NCBI GenBank assembly: GCA_018398765.1
Contig: JAHBMJ010004633.1
Location: forward strand, 1 to 64,000
Direction: 5' to 3'
Length of the DNA: 64,000 nucleotides
DNA from: Chromera velia
Lineage: Eukaryota > Sar > Chromeraceae
The position numbers were made by a program, and so were the translations under genes. Shown in pieces: positions 38,513-51,292 of the stretch. Every line of letters starts with the position of its first letter. The first letter of the stretch is position 1. The notes under the pieces were generated by a model. That model worked only from the letters and a program-made list of their open reading frames with translations, did no database searches and was not told where the DNA came from.

Positions 38513-39830
38513 TGCCTCGGACTTTGATTGATGATCGCTTGCTTGGACTCTGTGTTGTGTATATAGTGAAGGAGAAAATCCTCCTCACGTTTCGCGACGG
38601 ATGCTGAAGTGACGGGGTCAGTCGGCTCTTTCCTGCATATATACGTATTTTCTCAGTAGAGTCGAATGCTATCTTTTGATTCTCACGAAGAAAAGAGGTA
38701 CTAGCTAGGCACAAAAGAATTAGAAAAAAATTGCTCCACAGCAAATTTGCCCTCAACTTGAGCAGAATACGGAAGCTGTTGAGGGCACATGCATCGGACG
38801 GACGGGACGAGGGGTCATGCATGCATGAATGCATGCATGCCAATGATGCCAAGCGATGGATTAATTGATCTGCATGATTCCTCTGATCCCTTTCCCTAAC
38901 AGAATGATTCTGAGTAGTAGTGACGAACTGCATGAAGTACAGTTCGGAACTGCATGAAAGAAGCCAGACTTATTCCTGTCAGCCAAGAACTGCTGAAGAT
39001 GATATATAATATCCGAATTATATAAATTCACACACATTGCTAGATCTTCAATCAATTACAATCAGGGCAGCGTCCGTATGCATAAGGAGCGCAAAAGAAA
39101 GAAGACCGGGGCCGTGGAAGAAGGGAGGAATATCGTTAGTGTCAGCAGGGGGACTAGCGGCTATACAGGCCCCCGCTGAGGAAGGTGACTGGGCTTAAAC
39201 GGCCTAAAAAACTAATTTAACGTAGACTAGGAATTCAGACTCTAAAGAATAGTAAGAATTCAGACTTCATGCATGAATAAACCCTACATAAAAAAAAAAT
39301 TAATGATATCGATCAAGTGTCGATCAGTACCGCGTACGTCTGCACGTATCGGTTTCCTTTTTTTTTTTGGACGTCGTTTTCATGCATGTACGCATGCACA
39401 CCGCGCGCGGATCGAGGCCCGCCCGGCGCGCCGCGGCCGGGGGCCGCGCGCGGTTATTCACCGGGCGGGCCCGCGCGGCCCGGCGGCGGTTTTATACACG
39501 AAGTCGGCCGCAATGCATGCGTCCCCAACCGGCTCGGCATGCATGCATGCACTCGATCGATCGATCGATCGTGCCGCGTCGCACCCGCGTTGTTCTCGAA
39601 TTAAGGTCCTGTGCAACTGCACCGTTACTGCGGTTTCTCCCTTCTTTCAATCGATTGAATCGCAATTCGAGCCAGTGAAAGGTGGGCCCCTTACAACACC
39701 AAGAAGAACAGCTGCCCAACAGTGTGACGTAAGAAACCTCCGTGCCAAATAATTCCTTGCAAGAAACACCCCTCTTGAAAAATAATATTTCAAACAACAC
39801 CCTGCAATCCGATTTCCTTCCACTGTAACG
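38513..39830. promoter_or_regulatory. Putative bidirectional promoter region
   Basis: A 1.3-kb spacer between the divergent channel-like and subtilase genes. It contains TGCATGCA at 38818-38825, 38830-38837, 39540-39547 and 39544-39551. A very GC-rich block lies at about 39395-39500 (GCGCGC, GGCGCGCCGCGGCC). A (GATC)n run follows at 39554-39571. The promoter role is inferred from position. Confidence 0.5.
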
Positions 39831-42800
39831 ATGATGGCCCTTCGCTTCTTCTTCCTCTTCTCTGGGCTCCAGATGCTTCTGGCCGACCCCCAGCCTTCTG
39901 AGAGCTTCGACACCGACGCCGTGACTCCTGTGTCAATTGCTCCTCCTCGCTACATCATCTACTACAAAAACAACGGACACGACAACGTGTTGTCGAAGGC
40001 CAAGTTCGGCGGTGCGGTCGTGAAGGAGCAGTTCGAGGAGTTCAACGCAGTCGTCGTCGAGTTCCCCGATGAAGTTGCTGCAAAGACATTCCAGTCCGTC
40101 AAGCACGACGAGGTCGAATTCATGGAGCTCGACCCTCCTCGCTTCCTCATGGCCGGCGCAACATCTGATGAAGGTCAGACACTTGGCCGTGCCTACTTGA
40201 GAGGAAGCAAGGCTGACGCGGAGACACAGCCATCTGCCCCCATGCGTCAGACCCAGGCACGCAGAAAGTACCCCCTGTACGGCTTGAACATGATTGGAGC
40301 CCACGCGGCCCAGAGAATGGCCCCCTCCCAAACCGCCAACGTCCCCGTGTGCATCATGGACACCGGATACACCCCCAACCACATCGATCTCCCCGGCACC
40401 CCCTTTGCCGTCGGGGACCCCAGCCCCGTGGAGAGCTGTGCCGTGCCCTGCTGCTGCAACAGCTTTAACCAGTGCAGCGCTTGCTCAGGTTCCTTCTGCT
40501 CTTGCGGCGCCGGGCAATACAGACAGACGTGCGTGTCCACTACAGGGTGCGCCGCGCTGAACCCCTTCCAGGACGGCCTCGGACACGGCACGCACGTCGC
40601 CGGCACGATTCTGGCCTTGGAGAACGGCGGCGGCATTGTTGGAGTCTGCCCGACGTGCAAACCTCTGGTGGTCCGGGTGTTCGACAACCAGGGAGGATTC
40701 ACCTACGCCTCCGGTGTGGCTGCCGCTGGTCGGTCCGTCGGTCTGTCTGTCTGTCTGGCAATGTCTTGTCTCTTTTGCCGTTCCTGGGTTTGCCTGACAT
40801 TTTTCTGAGTCATTTCTGTTCTCATGTACTCCTCTGCTATTCAGTGCGGTTCTCGGCCTCTCAATGTTTTTCGATTCCACAAACACTTTTTCCTTGGTAC
40901 AAAAAGAAAAAGAAAAATCAGAAGAGTCACTTCACCCTTAATTTCCTGTTCCCTCCCTGCTGCAGCGCTGAAGTGCCAGAGCCTAGGCGCGAAGGTGATC
41001 AACATGTCCCTGGGAGGCCCCATGAGCACCCAACTGGAGGCAGCCACTTTCTCCAGACTCCAGGCAGCAGGGGTCCTCTCAATCGCCGCAATCGGCAACA
41101 ACCCCGGCGCTCGTATGTCCTATCCCGCAGGTCTGTATGTCTATTCGTCTGTCTGTCGTTCTGTCTGTCTGTGTCTGTCTGTCTCCCTGTCTGACGCCTA
41201 GCTGCATGGGTTGAAGTTCCTTTTGAGATGAAAGTCAGAAATGAATGCAACCTCGACGAAAAAAAGTGGGGCAGAGAAAACAGAAAAGGCAGACAGGACA
41301 CCGTGTGCGTCACAGCTGTGACTGCGCGGGTCGTATAGCATAGAAGTAACGCCGCGAAAAATACAACCCCCCTCTCCTCCTTCCCTGGACCCTTCCCCCC
41401 CCCTGCAGGCTACAGCTCTGTGATGGGTGTGGCGGCGGTCGGCAGCAACAGACGCCGTGCCCACTTCTCTGAGTACAACCACGCCGTCGACATCACCGCT
41501 CCCGGCGTGCAGATCCTCTCCTCGTACCCCCCTGGCAGAAGCAGCTTCGGGTTCGCGGCCACCATGGAGGTCTCCTCTGAGGGAGGCATCGCTACCGTCT
41601 CCACCAAGTCCGCTGGCATGTTCGCAGGATCTGCTGTTGGCCAGCTGCCCTCCACCGGTGTGTGCGTGATTGAGGGAAACGAACTGGCAACGGCCGCGGA
41701 TAACTGCAGAGGGAAGGTCTGCCTGATGGCGAATGGCCCCGGCATGTACTCTGCTGAGGAGAAGGTGGACGCATGCAAAGACCAATTTGGGGTCGGCGCG
41801 ATCCTGTACGGTTCCCCTGACGAGGACTTGACCTCAAGCTCCTCTCCCTCGAGGGACGTGGTGATCTCGCAGGAAGAAGAGGATGTCGTGTTTGTCCTGT
41901 CTCTCTCTACGACTGAGGGGGAGATGCTGGCATCTGCAGCACGTACCGGCAGTCTCTCTGTCTCTCTGAAGGTGGAGGAGACCGAGTCAACCTTTGTGGA
42001 AGGAGCCGAGGCTGGGGAGGCCAACAAGGCCCCCAGACAGGTCTCATCGTACAAGTACGAAGACGGTAAGTGAGCGAGTGGGTGAGTGAGTGAGTGAGGG
42101 AGTGACTAAGTGAGTGAGTGAGTGAGTTAGTGAGTGTGTGAGGGAGTGTGTGGGTGAGTGGACAAGTGGATGAGGGAACTCGATGCAAACAATATTGAAA
42201 GAAACAGGAAAACAGAAAGAACATGGAGGGAGAAGTGTGGGAGAGAGGCCTTCCATTGTCCCTCCCTGGAGCATCATCAATTGACGCTTGCATTCTCTCT
42301 TGTACAGGGATTACCAATCTTTCCCGCACGGCTTCTTGCGCACACTCTATCTTGTACAGCACTGGTGAGAGAGAAACAGACTGTGTACGTGGGTCTGTGT
42401 GTCGACGTTCGCAAGAGAAGACGGTCGACCTCTTCTTTTGTTTATTCTTTCTCTTTCTTTCCGGCTGATTCTTTTCCTCAGAGCAAAGGGAAAACGAAGA
42501 AATATCAGCACGAATCCCATTCAACCCACTCTACGGTTAACACAACATTTCCTTTTTTTCCCTTCTCCTCTCTGACCGACGACTCGATCCCGCAGGAACC
42601 TCGATGGCTGCCCCCCACGTCGCCGGGGCCGCCGGGCTGCTCCTCGCCAAGCACCCCCAGTGCAGCACCGAGACCGTCAAGCAGGCCCTTCTCGCCTCTG
42701 CCCGCCCCCTCCCTGCCGGTGCTGCAGGAGGCTGCCCCTCTGGCGTGCCTGCCTCTTACTGCCACGGGAGAGGACTGCTTGACGTGTACGGTGCGATGCG

Positions 42801-42888
42801 GCACTTGTGCTCTTCCTCGTTCTGTGCCAACAGAACTGTGTGTGCAGAGATCGAAGGACGCAGAGTGAAGCCCCCTCTGCATAAGTAG
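39831..42888 (+). CDS. Secreted subtilisin-like serine protease (S8 family)
   Basis: Five exons, all introns in phase 1: 39831-40728, 40966-41130, 41409-42065, 42308-42364, 42596-42888, giving 689 residues. Residues 1-18 are a clear signal peptide. About 38-105 (YIIYYKNN...VVVEFPDEVAAKTF) resembles an I9-type inhibitory prodomain, so a secreted, self-processing zymogen is expected. The catalytic triad is Asp about 177 (CIMDTGYTPNH), His about 252 (GLGHGTHVAGT) and Ser about 595 (GTSMAAPHVAGAAGLLL). The oxyanion region is AIGNNPG. A Cys-rich insert (CAVPCCCN...CSACSGSFCSCGAGQ) lies between Asp and His. A PA-like insert (GKVCLMANGPGMYSAEEKV) separates the core from the Ser block. The protein ends in a short Cys-containing tail. 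It is head-to-head with the channel-like gene. The substrate cannot be told. Confidence 0.92.
42066..42165 (+). repeat. (GTGA)n microsatellite at a splice donor
   Basis: GTGAGTGA repeats begin immediately downstream of the intron 3 donor of the subtilase, so many GTGAGT donor-like sites lie in tandem. The frame supports the donor after 42065. Confidence 0.85.
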
Positions 42889-45800
42889 AGAAAAAGAAAA
42901 TGCATTCTGAAGTTTGAGTGAGAAATGGAATGGGAAAGACAAATAACGAATGGAAAAAGAGGGAAAAGGAAAGAAGATGCTGAAGGCAGGCAGTCAGGCA
43001 GAAACCTGGTTGCATGTCTCAGTGGATTCCAGACTTGAACAATCTCTCTCCTTCTGACAAAAAAGAACAGACGTAACATCATGCCTGGTGGTGCATGTGT
43101 GCCTCTCTTCTCCATCTCCGTCCGTCATTTCCTCCTTCCCTCCCGTCTCTTTATCTTTTCTCCCCCCCTTCTCTATCTCCCGTGGTGTGTATTGCATGCA
43201 TCTTCTTGAAAGAAAGAGGCAGCTCGAACGGAATGATCAATTCGTGGCAGGAGGAATACAGAGGCTGGAAGCAACACAGGGCAGCTTGGGACTGGCACGA
43301 TCCCAAAGAAAGCAGAAGAAGAATGAATCTCTGTCATGTATCGAAATTGGTTCTAAATCAAAAACTGAAAAGGAAAAAGCACGCGCAGAGAGAGTTTTTT
43401 CTTATCGATCCGCATGCACTGCCGATTCAGCATTTCTTCTTCTCCTCCCTCCGTCCTAGACCAAGAACACTTCCCTTACTTGTTATTCTTTTCCTCAAAG
43501 CATGTACCCTTCTCCCCGTACGTTTTTCCTTTTCTTTCCTTCGTCTTTCTCTCTTTCTCTTTAATTCAATCTTTCAATTCAAACAAGGAAATTCAATCAA
43601 AACATCTTCTTCCGATGTACGCGTATCACCAGCACCTGACTGGTCGAATGTGAAAGGCCTGGCGTCAAGTCATTCAAATCAATTCGAATGTACCATACAA
43701 AAGGAAAAATCTTCTCCAAACAAACTGCCGGGGGGCGTCTGTCGAGTTAACAAACACGATCGATGGCTTGATCCTCTTCTGCATCAATGCAACCCTTCAT
43801 GATTTGCTTCTTTCCTTTCCACCCCCTCTGCTTTAATTCTAGCGTCTGCCTCCTTCAATGCCGGAGGTTTCGCTCGTCCCTCGCTGTCAAGCCGTTTTTG
43901 AAGAAAGAAATGGTTTGCATGCCTCGATCGCCAACTGACGACCCTTCTCTTGCCCCCTGTTCCCTCCAGTCTCCTCTGCGTGCGCGTCATCCCTCTGCTT
44001 CTCTGCATTCCGTGGAATCCCTTCAAGCTACTCGGATTCTCTCACGCACAGCCTCTCCACACTTACGTAAAAAACTGAGTAGGAGGGAGGTGTGTGAGCG
44101 GGAAATTGACACATGCAGGAGGGAAGTAACGGTACTGAAGTTCAGACAAAGAGGGCAGAGCAGAGCCGCGCGTGAGTGAGTGAGAAAAGCAGTGGAGGAA
44201 CGGAACGGAATCATCAAAACCTCACCGTCCTTTCTCATCGATGTGCATCACAAACAAAGAAAGTCCTGAAACAAAAGACCAACACAGAATCGAAGTACAA
44301 TCTCCAGAATTCAGAAATCGAAATTAAAAGAAGCCAGGACGCTCCCAAGTGAGCAAAATTCAGTCTTTCTCATGTATGCATGAATGAACTAATTCAAGCA
44401 ACCGGAAGAACGGCAAAACAAGGAAGAGCAGATGCTAAATCAATACACGGGGCCGGACCCATTGACCTTGCAAGTCCTACATGTCTTGCGAATTCGTTCC
44501 CCCCCGTCTTCAGGCGTCCGGTTGGCTTCTCTGCATGCATGTGTTTGGTGAGGCAATGCAAAAACGTGACCGTGATTCATGTCTTTTCTCTTCATGACTG
44601 CATGTCCAGCCGTTCCTCTTAATTCACTTCTGCAAGAGAGAGAGAGAGAGAGGCTGAGCATGCAGTTGGTGCCGATCGCAAGTGACTGACTAACTGACAG
44701 ACTTGATGAGTCTGCATGGACTGATCGGAGTAACATGTGCATAGGCGCATGCATCCTTTCCTCCTGCATACATAAGTGAGTATGTCCGTATCCGGACGTG
44801 TACATGTGTTTGCAAGATTTGCGGTGCCAGACGTTCCTCTCTTTGCGTAGCAGTCGCGTAAACAGGTCTTAGAATGAAGGAAGAAAGGAAGGAAAGGTCA
44901 AATTCCTGGACGGAGAAATTCAAACGAATTCATTCGTTTGCCGAGGGCAAAAACAATTAAGCTGAATGTCTGTGAGAAGGGGTGGAGGCAAGTCTACGGG
45001 ATCCTCCTTGAAAGGGAATGAATGTCATTTACTCGGTGGCCGGGATGGATCAGGAAACGGGAAACATAGAGGGTCCAGCCAGGACAAGAGCAAAGACCGA
45101 CCCAAGCGACATGAAGCTGGGTGCTAGCAATTGTCCTTAGCTCCTCCCTTCGGACCTCCGTTTCCTTTGGGTGTTTTGTGAAATCTGAATTAATCGTCCT
45201 TGTCGTGGCTTAATCCATGTTTGTTTGTTCTGTGTTTGCCTCGGAATATTTCCTGTGTTTGTTTGTCTTCGTATCTGTCGTTAATTGTCTGTTTTGACCG
45301 TTTGTGGTGATTTGTTTCTTATTATTTGCACCAGTCTGTTTTCGCACTGTTGTTTGTCTCCATGCGGTGTTTGAGTTTCTCTGTTTGTTCTATGTCTGTT
45401 TTCGTTGGTTCCACGTAGACTTCCACCGTGTTTGCATCCATCGGTGTCCATGCTTCCATGTCTGTCGATGTGTGGCTGTTTCTGAAGCATATATACAGCA
45501 AATGTGGATGCATGGGCCAGACAGGCCCAGACTTGGTCACCAAAGTGATTCATCAGAAGATGAAAACCTAAAAAAGAACAGGCGATCGCAGTAATACAAA
45601 AACAACCGCTACGACTCATTGGACTCAAAGTGTATGAAGTCTTTAATTCTTTACTAACTCTTCAGAATTTCTTTTTAGGAAAAGCGCTTTAATCTAGACT
45701 GTAGGCTAGACTTTAGGAAATCATTTCACCAGTAAAAAATATAAGCGTTCCGTGCATTAGTCCATGTATATTATACAGCTTAATATACACTGCTACTATA

Positions 45801-46371
45801 CACTAGTATACAGTATAAAACTTTGAACTATCTTGAAGTGTCGGAAAGAGTCCAAAAGACTAAAACTATTGTTGACTATAGTTTTAAAAAAATGTTTAAA
45901 ACCAGTTTTTTTCCTGCTGTACCAATATGCTACTAGTATACCTCTAGCCGCGAATCTAGCCCCAAATGAAATTTGAATGCGTATAGACTGCAACTTATGT
46001 TACGCAGAAGTGATTTAAGTGATTTAAATGCTAATTTAAATATCAAAATAGAAAATGCTCTCAGGTCAGCCATTATCAAAATAAAAAATACTGCCTTTAT
46101 CATTATCTCCACCCTATATTATTTTAGATTTTGAAAACCGTCCACAATCACTCCGGGCCCCATTTTCATCACTTCTAATAATGCTAGACTTCGATCTATA
46201 GATATAATACTACGGTTGCTACTAGTACTAGCTAGACATATTACCAAAAAAAACACACAGAGGGAATCAAACACAATGACTGGCACAGGCACAGCGTTAC
46301 ACATGCGATGGCACACTGGCAGAGAGACAAGAGAGCGAGAGAGAGAAGGGGGGGGGAGAGAGAGAGGGGGC

Positions 46372-46410
<39 letters not shown>

Positions 46411-46765
46411 GACTAGTATGACTATGACTCACACACAACCATACAACCATACAAACATTCGCATTCCCGCGTGTATGCAGGAACGTAGTGTATCGGTGTA
46501 TATGTGAGAGAATGAGAAAGAGAAAGAAAGCAAATAAGAGAGAAAGGGAGGGGAGTGTAGAGAGACCAGGATAGACATTTGCATGCGTGTGTGAATGGAA
46601 AACATGGATCTTCAATCCAGTCATGGTGGTATCTTTTTCATCTCTGAGGCGGCTCTCTCTCTCTCTCTCAAAGGTGTGAATCGTTCCTCCTCATATTTCT
46701 GCCTGCAAGCGAATGCGAAAACGTGCAAACAGTCGACCTGGTTCGGCGGACGGTCAACTAAGTAG
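42889..46765. other. Tail-to-tail intergenic region
   Basis: Between the subtilase stop and the four-TM gene stop. The first part is purine/pyrimidine-biased unique sequence. About 45600-46240 is AT-rich. A (GA)n/(AC)n microsatellite lies at 46320-46408. The longest plus-strand frame (43095-43802) has no motif, biased composition and no flanking exons. I see no supportable gene. Confidence 0.55.
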
Positions 46766-47985
46766 TCAAGGCCAAGCAATTGTGGCAGCACAATTTGACT
46801 GTTCCGTCTCTTGCCGCACGACGCTGGGACGTCGCAGGAGGTGCCCCTTTCTTTCCCTCTCAGCACTGTTCGGCTTTTCCTCCCCCTCTTCCTCCTGCTC
46901 CTGTTGATATTCGTGCTGCTCCTCACCCACATCCTCGTCAAGGGCCACGACCTCGGACAGATCGTCTTTTCGCCTGAAACAGCACTTCCGGTTCAACTTT
47001 GTCAAAGTGACTAAGCCGAAGATGAAAATGCCCATAGCAAGCGGAATAAAGATAAAATAGTTCCAGTGGGTCATTATAAAAAAAAACATTGCGTGCGTGT
47101 TCCCCGTCATCTGTACTGACACCGAGACTTGAAATACGAACGCCACCAATCCCACCACCAAGAGAAGGTACCCGAACCACATCGCAATGCGCCCTAATTT
47201 CCACCACTCGGCTACGACTTCAGAATCCTCTCTTGCTTTCGAGGCAGTCAGTGTTATGTACAGTACAATAGAGTCGATCAAAGAGAGAGACAAGAGCAAA
47301 AAGGCGAAACAACCGAGGGCCTGGAAGCCGTACGGGTGGGTGAATTCCCACTCTGCTTCATCTCTGGGGAGAAATCCGGGTAGCCCCTCGGGGGCGTTGA
47401 GTGCCTCCCACGCCCGGAATTTGTACAAAGGGAAGTACTCAATGATGACGGGAAAAATCACCTGAATTTCCTTGAAATATCTCCGATACGTCATGCTATC
47501 AAGAGACCCTCGGAGACTCTCCCCCTTCTCCTTCCATGACGCTAGACCGTCCGCAATATTATACACCTGCCCGTTGCCCATGTCCAGCTCCCAGGGGAAA
47601 CCCGCAATTTCGTTCAGGGTAGTGTTCACGAAATCTGCAAAGCCTCCCCCCTTCGATCTGGGTGCAGAAAAGTACGCCCTGAAGGAACCACGGTCGAAGT
47701 CTTCAGGCCGAAGAGCGACCCATGTGGCGACAACGAAACTCAGCCTGCAGACACTCACGCATATATAAGTGCAGGCGATATTGCATGCATGAAGTGCAAA
47801 CAACACATGTGCATGCAACAAACCGGAACAGAACAACACTAGCACAATCAAAGCAACGTTCAGCAGAAATAAACTCACAGGAGAGCTGCCACAACTCCGA
47901 GATTGATCAGCAGTCCCTCAATGTCATCGTAGGACTGAACGCTCAGCGTCGATGACTGAGACGCACTTCGCTTGGCTTTCTGCAT
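46766..47985 (-). CDS. Four-TM membrane protein, unknown family
   Basis: Two exons on the minus strand, 47879-47985 and 46766-47744, joined in phase 2, giving 361 residues. The start at 47985 opens a short polar N-terminus (MQKAKRSASQSSTLSVQS). TM1 spans the splice junction (LGVVAALLLSFVVATWVAL). A loop of about 130 residues with conserved-looking aromatic and charged positions follows. TM2 is ALGCFAFLLLSLSLIDSIVL, TM3 is FGYLLLVVGLVAFVFQVSV, and TM4 is NYFIFIPLAMGIFIFGLVTL. A basic KLNRKCCFRRK boundary leads into a strongly acidic, Glu/Gln-rich cytosolic tail. I do not recognise the family. It lies head-to-head with the gene starting at 48727. Confidence 0.75.
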
Positions 47986-48726
47986 CGTTGTTTCTGGTTT
48001 ATCGGCTGTCACTATGAGAATTGCTGAGCAGGTTCATTGTTCCTGAAAAGAGTTGACATACTTGAGAGTTTTTCGTGAGTTTGTCAAATCGAACACGCTG
48101 ACACGGTACTCCCAGAGGCGTCCACCGACCATTCAATGCGTGCACAATGGTATGTATATATATAACCTCAAGGGAGGTCAATGCAATGATGATGCATGGG
48201 ATCGAGCTATAGGTGTTCATTTCAATGTTCAACGCAGTGCCTCTGAAATGATCTGAAATGTGTGTAGACGGGGGCGCGCAGGCCGCCCGGCCGCCGGCGG
48301 CGCATGCACGCGCAATGTCGCGCATGCATGCATATATATATATATATATATATGCATGGATCATGCATGCAGAGCATTGCAGAGCTATAGTACGCGCGTA
48401 TATATATACGTGCGGCGGCGCGCAATTCACGCGACTGCAATCAATGTTTAATTCCAGATCGTCATCTGTAGTATATAGGTAGTAGATTATAGTAGATTCG
48501 GTACTTGGGGATGTCCTGGTGCTTCTGCAGTGTCCAGCCACAAAGGTGTTTGATGACTGTTCGTTTCTGAGAGCTGCCTTGTCCAGAAGCTTCCGTTACG
48601 CCGGCCGCTTGTGGAAGACTTCAGCGCCCAACTGAAGCCTTACAAAAGCGCATCCAACATTCGTCAATTCTCCTCACGTTTTCATCTCGTGTGTGTGTCA
48701 GAAAACACCCGTGAGGAAGAGAGGAA
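47986..48726. promoter_or_regulatory. Putative bidirectional promoter region
   Basis: A 741-bp spacer between divergent starts. It holds GC-rich blocks (about 48262-48310 and 48405-48440), TGCATGCA at 48325-48332 and 48364-48371, and an (AT)n run at 48332-48352 nested between the two palindromes. The promoter role is inferred from position. Confidence 0.5.
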
Positions 48727-50793
48727 ATGCAAAGCACCCAGACGACAACCCAGCCGGGGGGCAAGAAGGTCACAGTAAGGGGACAGGATGCAAGCTTCCA
48801 GCAACTCTTTGCTCGCATCACTCAGGTTGGTTTGTTCACCTGGCCTTTGCAGCGAGGATTTCTATCTCTTGCAGGGCCTCGATTGATCCTCTGGTGCATA
48901 CCATCTGATTTTCATGTGTGTGTGTGGGGTTAAGCAGGGACGCTAGGAGCGAGGAAGAGAAAGAACCACAATCTTCCTAATGCCCCCCATGCCCTAGAAA
49001 GACCTGACACTGTTCAGTCTGACGCATAAGGCAAGATACGCATGTAGACGGATGAAGCGATAGAGGAGGGAGTTGACCCACTCACCCATGCACGAATTCA
49101 CGAAGACAAGAGGGAATAATCGGGTTGGAACTTTTGACCCGGCGTCCTCTTGGATCCTCTGCCTTTCCTGGGCATACATATTTTTTTGTGTGTATACATG
49201 GCGTGTTCGCGGAGTGGATGACCGATTGATTTTGTGCTTGATTGGTTCCGCCGCTGCAGGAAATTGATGACCAGCAGCCTGCCAATCCTGTCCACTTTAT
49301 TGTGGATTTCCTCTGCAAACACTACCCTGAACACCTGCACGGATTCGCGGAGGTCTGGAACATCGGTGAGTTTTCCTTCGGCTTTGTGAAATCTTCTCTT
49401 CTCCTTCAAGTATTTATCGACTGGCAGGTCGTCGTTTTCCTTCCTTCCTTCCTTCGTTCCTTCGTTCCTTCGTTCCTTCCTTCCTTCGTTCCTTCGTTCC
49501 TTCCTTCGTTCCTTCCTTCCTTCCTTCCTTCTCCTTCGATCCTTCTTTCGTTCCTTCGTTCCTTCCTTCGTTCCTTCGTTCCTTCGTTCCTTCGTTCCTT
49601 CGTTCCTTCCTTCCTTCCTTCCTTCCTTCCTTTCTGTCCCTCCGCCGGGGTCATCTTTTCCCGTCCTTTTTCTGCCCTCTCCTTCTTTGTCTCGATTTTC
49701 TCCGGATGAAGATCCTTCCCGCCAGGCTTCCTTTATTCCTCCCCCCTTGCTTGCGTCCCCGAGGTCTCTTCTACCGCCTTTGTCCGCTTCCTCCCGTGTC
49801 CCCTCCCCCCCCCTCCCCTCCCCGCAAAGCCCGTGCGCGAAGAGACGGACACCTACACAGATTTGTGCACAAAGACAAAAAAAAACAAAAAAGAAACAGA
49901 CAGACCAATGTACTGTCTGCCTGTTTTGATGCACCCACGACTCTCTCTGAGTGAGTGCATGCAGAGCCGATGCTTCAGGCCGAGAGGGATCTCCTCGTTC
50001 AGTTCCTCCGACACCACAAGATCTCATCTGACATCGCGCAGAATTTCATCGATACTGGATACGACACCGTCAGTCAGCTTGCCTCCCTCTTTCGAAATCT
50101 TGCATCTGCACTCGGTCTGAAAAGCAGAAAAAACACTTCTATACCCATCTCACGCTGAAATCGGTTTTTCCTTTAATCCCCGAGAACAGGCCGTTGCCCT
50201 TTCTGGACATTGGGATTGATACCTGCATGTTGGGTTCCTTTTCCCTTCTTTCCTTTTCATTTGTTGTGCGTACGGATGTCTGGATTCTCTTTTTCTTACA
50301 TGAGACCTTTGTGTGTGAATAGACAGAAGGAAGGCCCTTGTGATCTCTTTCTTTCTCTTCGATTTCTCTCTTCTTGTCTTTTCCTTTTGTACTTAATGAA
50401 TGGAGGTACGTGCGTGTCCATGTGTATTTCTTTATTTGCGGATGCACATCTTTGCGCCTGCATATGCATATGCGTGTATGTACGTTTCCGTGTATGCAAA
50501 AACCCATGCACGTTTCTTTGTTTAACCGTATACAAGCCTGTGTGTGTGCATGTGTGAACATGTGTTTGTATGCATATATTGGTATTCAAATGTTCGTCTG
50601 GATGTGAATGCAGCTGGAGTCCCTGATGACTCTGAACAACGACGACCTTCAGACGGTCAAGAACATGAGCGGTGCAAGCTGGGCCCCCGGACACGTGGTG
50701 CGGTTGCAGGTACGTGGCAGGATTTGTTTGTTCACCCGTCAGTGTCCGTCGGTGTGTGCGTGCGTGCGTGTGCGTGTGCGTGTGCGTGTGCGT

Positions 50794-50824
<31 letters not shown>

Positions 50825-50829
50825 AGCGA

Positions 50830-50864
<35 letters not shown>

Positions 50865-51292
50865 AGACATGGAGAAGACGTCGCCCCACTGAGTGATGTG
50901 ATTTTTTCTTCTCGTTCATTTTTTTCTTTCTTGGAATGAGTCTCTGCACGTCTTCCGGTCTGCATATACTTCTTCTCTGTATTCGTTTAAGGAAGCAACA
51001 CTCGTTGATTCATTGTTGTCGCCCTGTCTGCCTGCACGCATGCATGCATGTCCCTTTACTTTCCTCCAGTTTCTCCCTCCCCTTCCCCCGCCCTCTCGCT
51101 CCTTTTCTCAACTCCTTTCTTCCCTTGCCCTCCTTGCTGATATGGACGCACCTTCATAATGCCATACGGATGGATGATCCACATGCATCGCTGCAGCAAC
51201 TGATTGCCGACATGCCCAGCCGGATCCAGACCTTCCGACAAGACAGAGAGGCCCTCCAGAGTGCAGCAAACGTGAGTGAGGCAGTGAAGTAG
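48727..51292 (+). CDS. Small RIIa/Dpy-30-like plus SAM-like domain protein
   Basis: Five exons: 48727-48825, 49260-49365, 49965-50068, 50614-50709, 51197-51292, giving 166 residues with all phases consistent. After a Thr/Gln-rich start, QEIDDQQPANPVHFIVDFLC is reminiscent of the RIIa/Dpy-30 dimerisation-docking helices (NP-x-x-F/Y-x-x-x-x-L). The next two exons (FLRHHKISSDIAQNFIDTGY, then LESLMTLNNDDLQTVKN and WAPGHVVRLQ) fit a SAM-like helical bundle. The last exon is a short helix. Such pairs usually act as small adaptors; cilia or A-kinase anchoring are possible settings but not shown here. The final exon can either run to the stop at 51292 (NVSEAVK) or be spliced at GTGAGT (51272) to an exon at about 52028 ending TRNFR. 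Confidence 0.6.
49438..49632 (+). repeat. (TTCC/TTCG)n microsatellite
   Basis: About 195 bp of TTCC and TTCG tetranucleotides inside intron 2 of the RIIa/SAM-like gene. Open frames on both strands here are artefacts of the repeat. Confidence 0.95.
50756..50866 (+). repeat. (GTGTGC)n (TG)n (CG)n (GA)n compound repeat
   Basis: A compound microsatellite a few dozen bases downstream of the exon 4 donor of the RIIa/SAM-like gene. Confidence 0.9.

Noticed and set aside
41410-42054. 214-codon minus-strand frame
   Set aside because: Antisense of subtilase exon 3, which carries clear protease sequence on the plus strand.
43095-43802. 235-codon plus-strand frame
   Set aside because: Biased composition, no motif and no splice partners; it lies in a tail-to-tail spacer.
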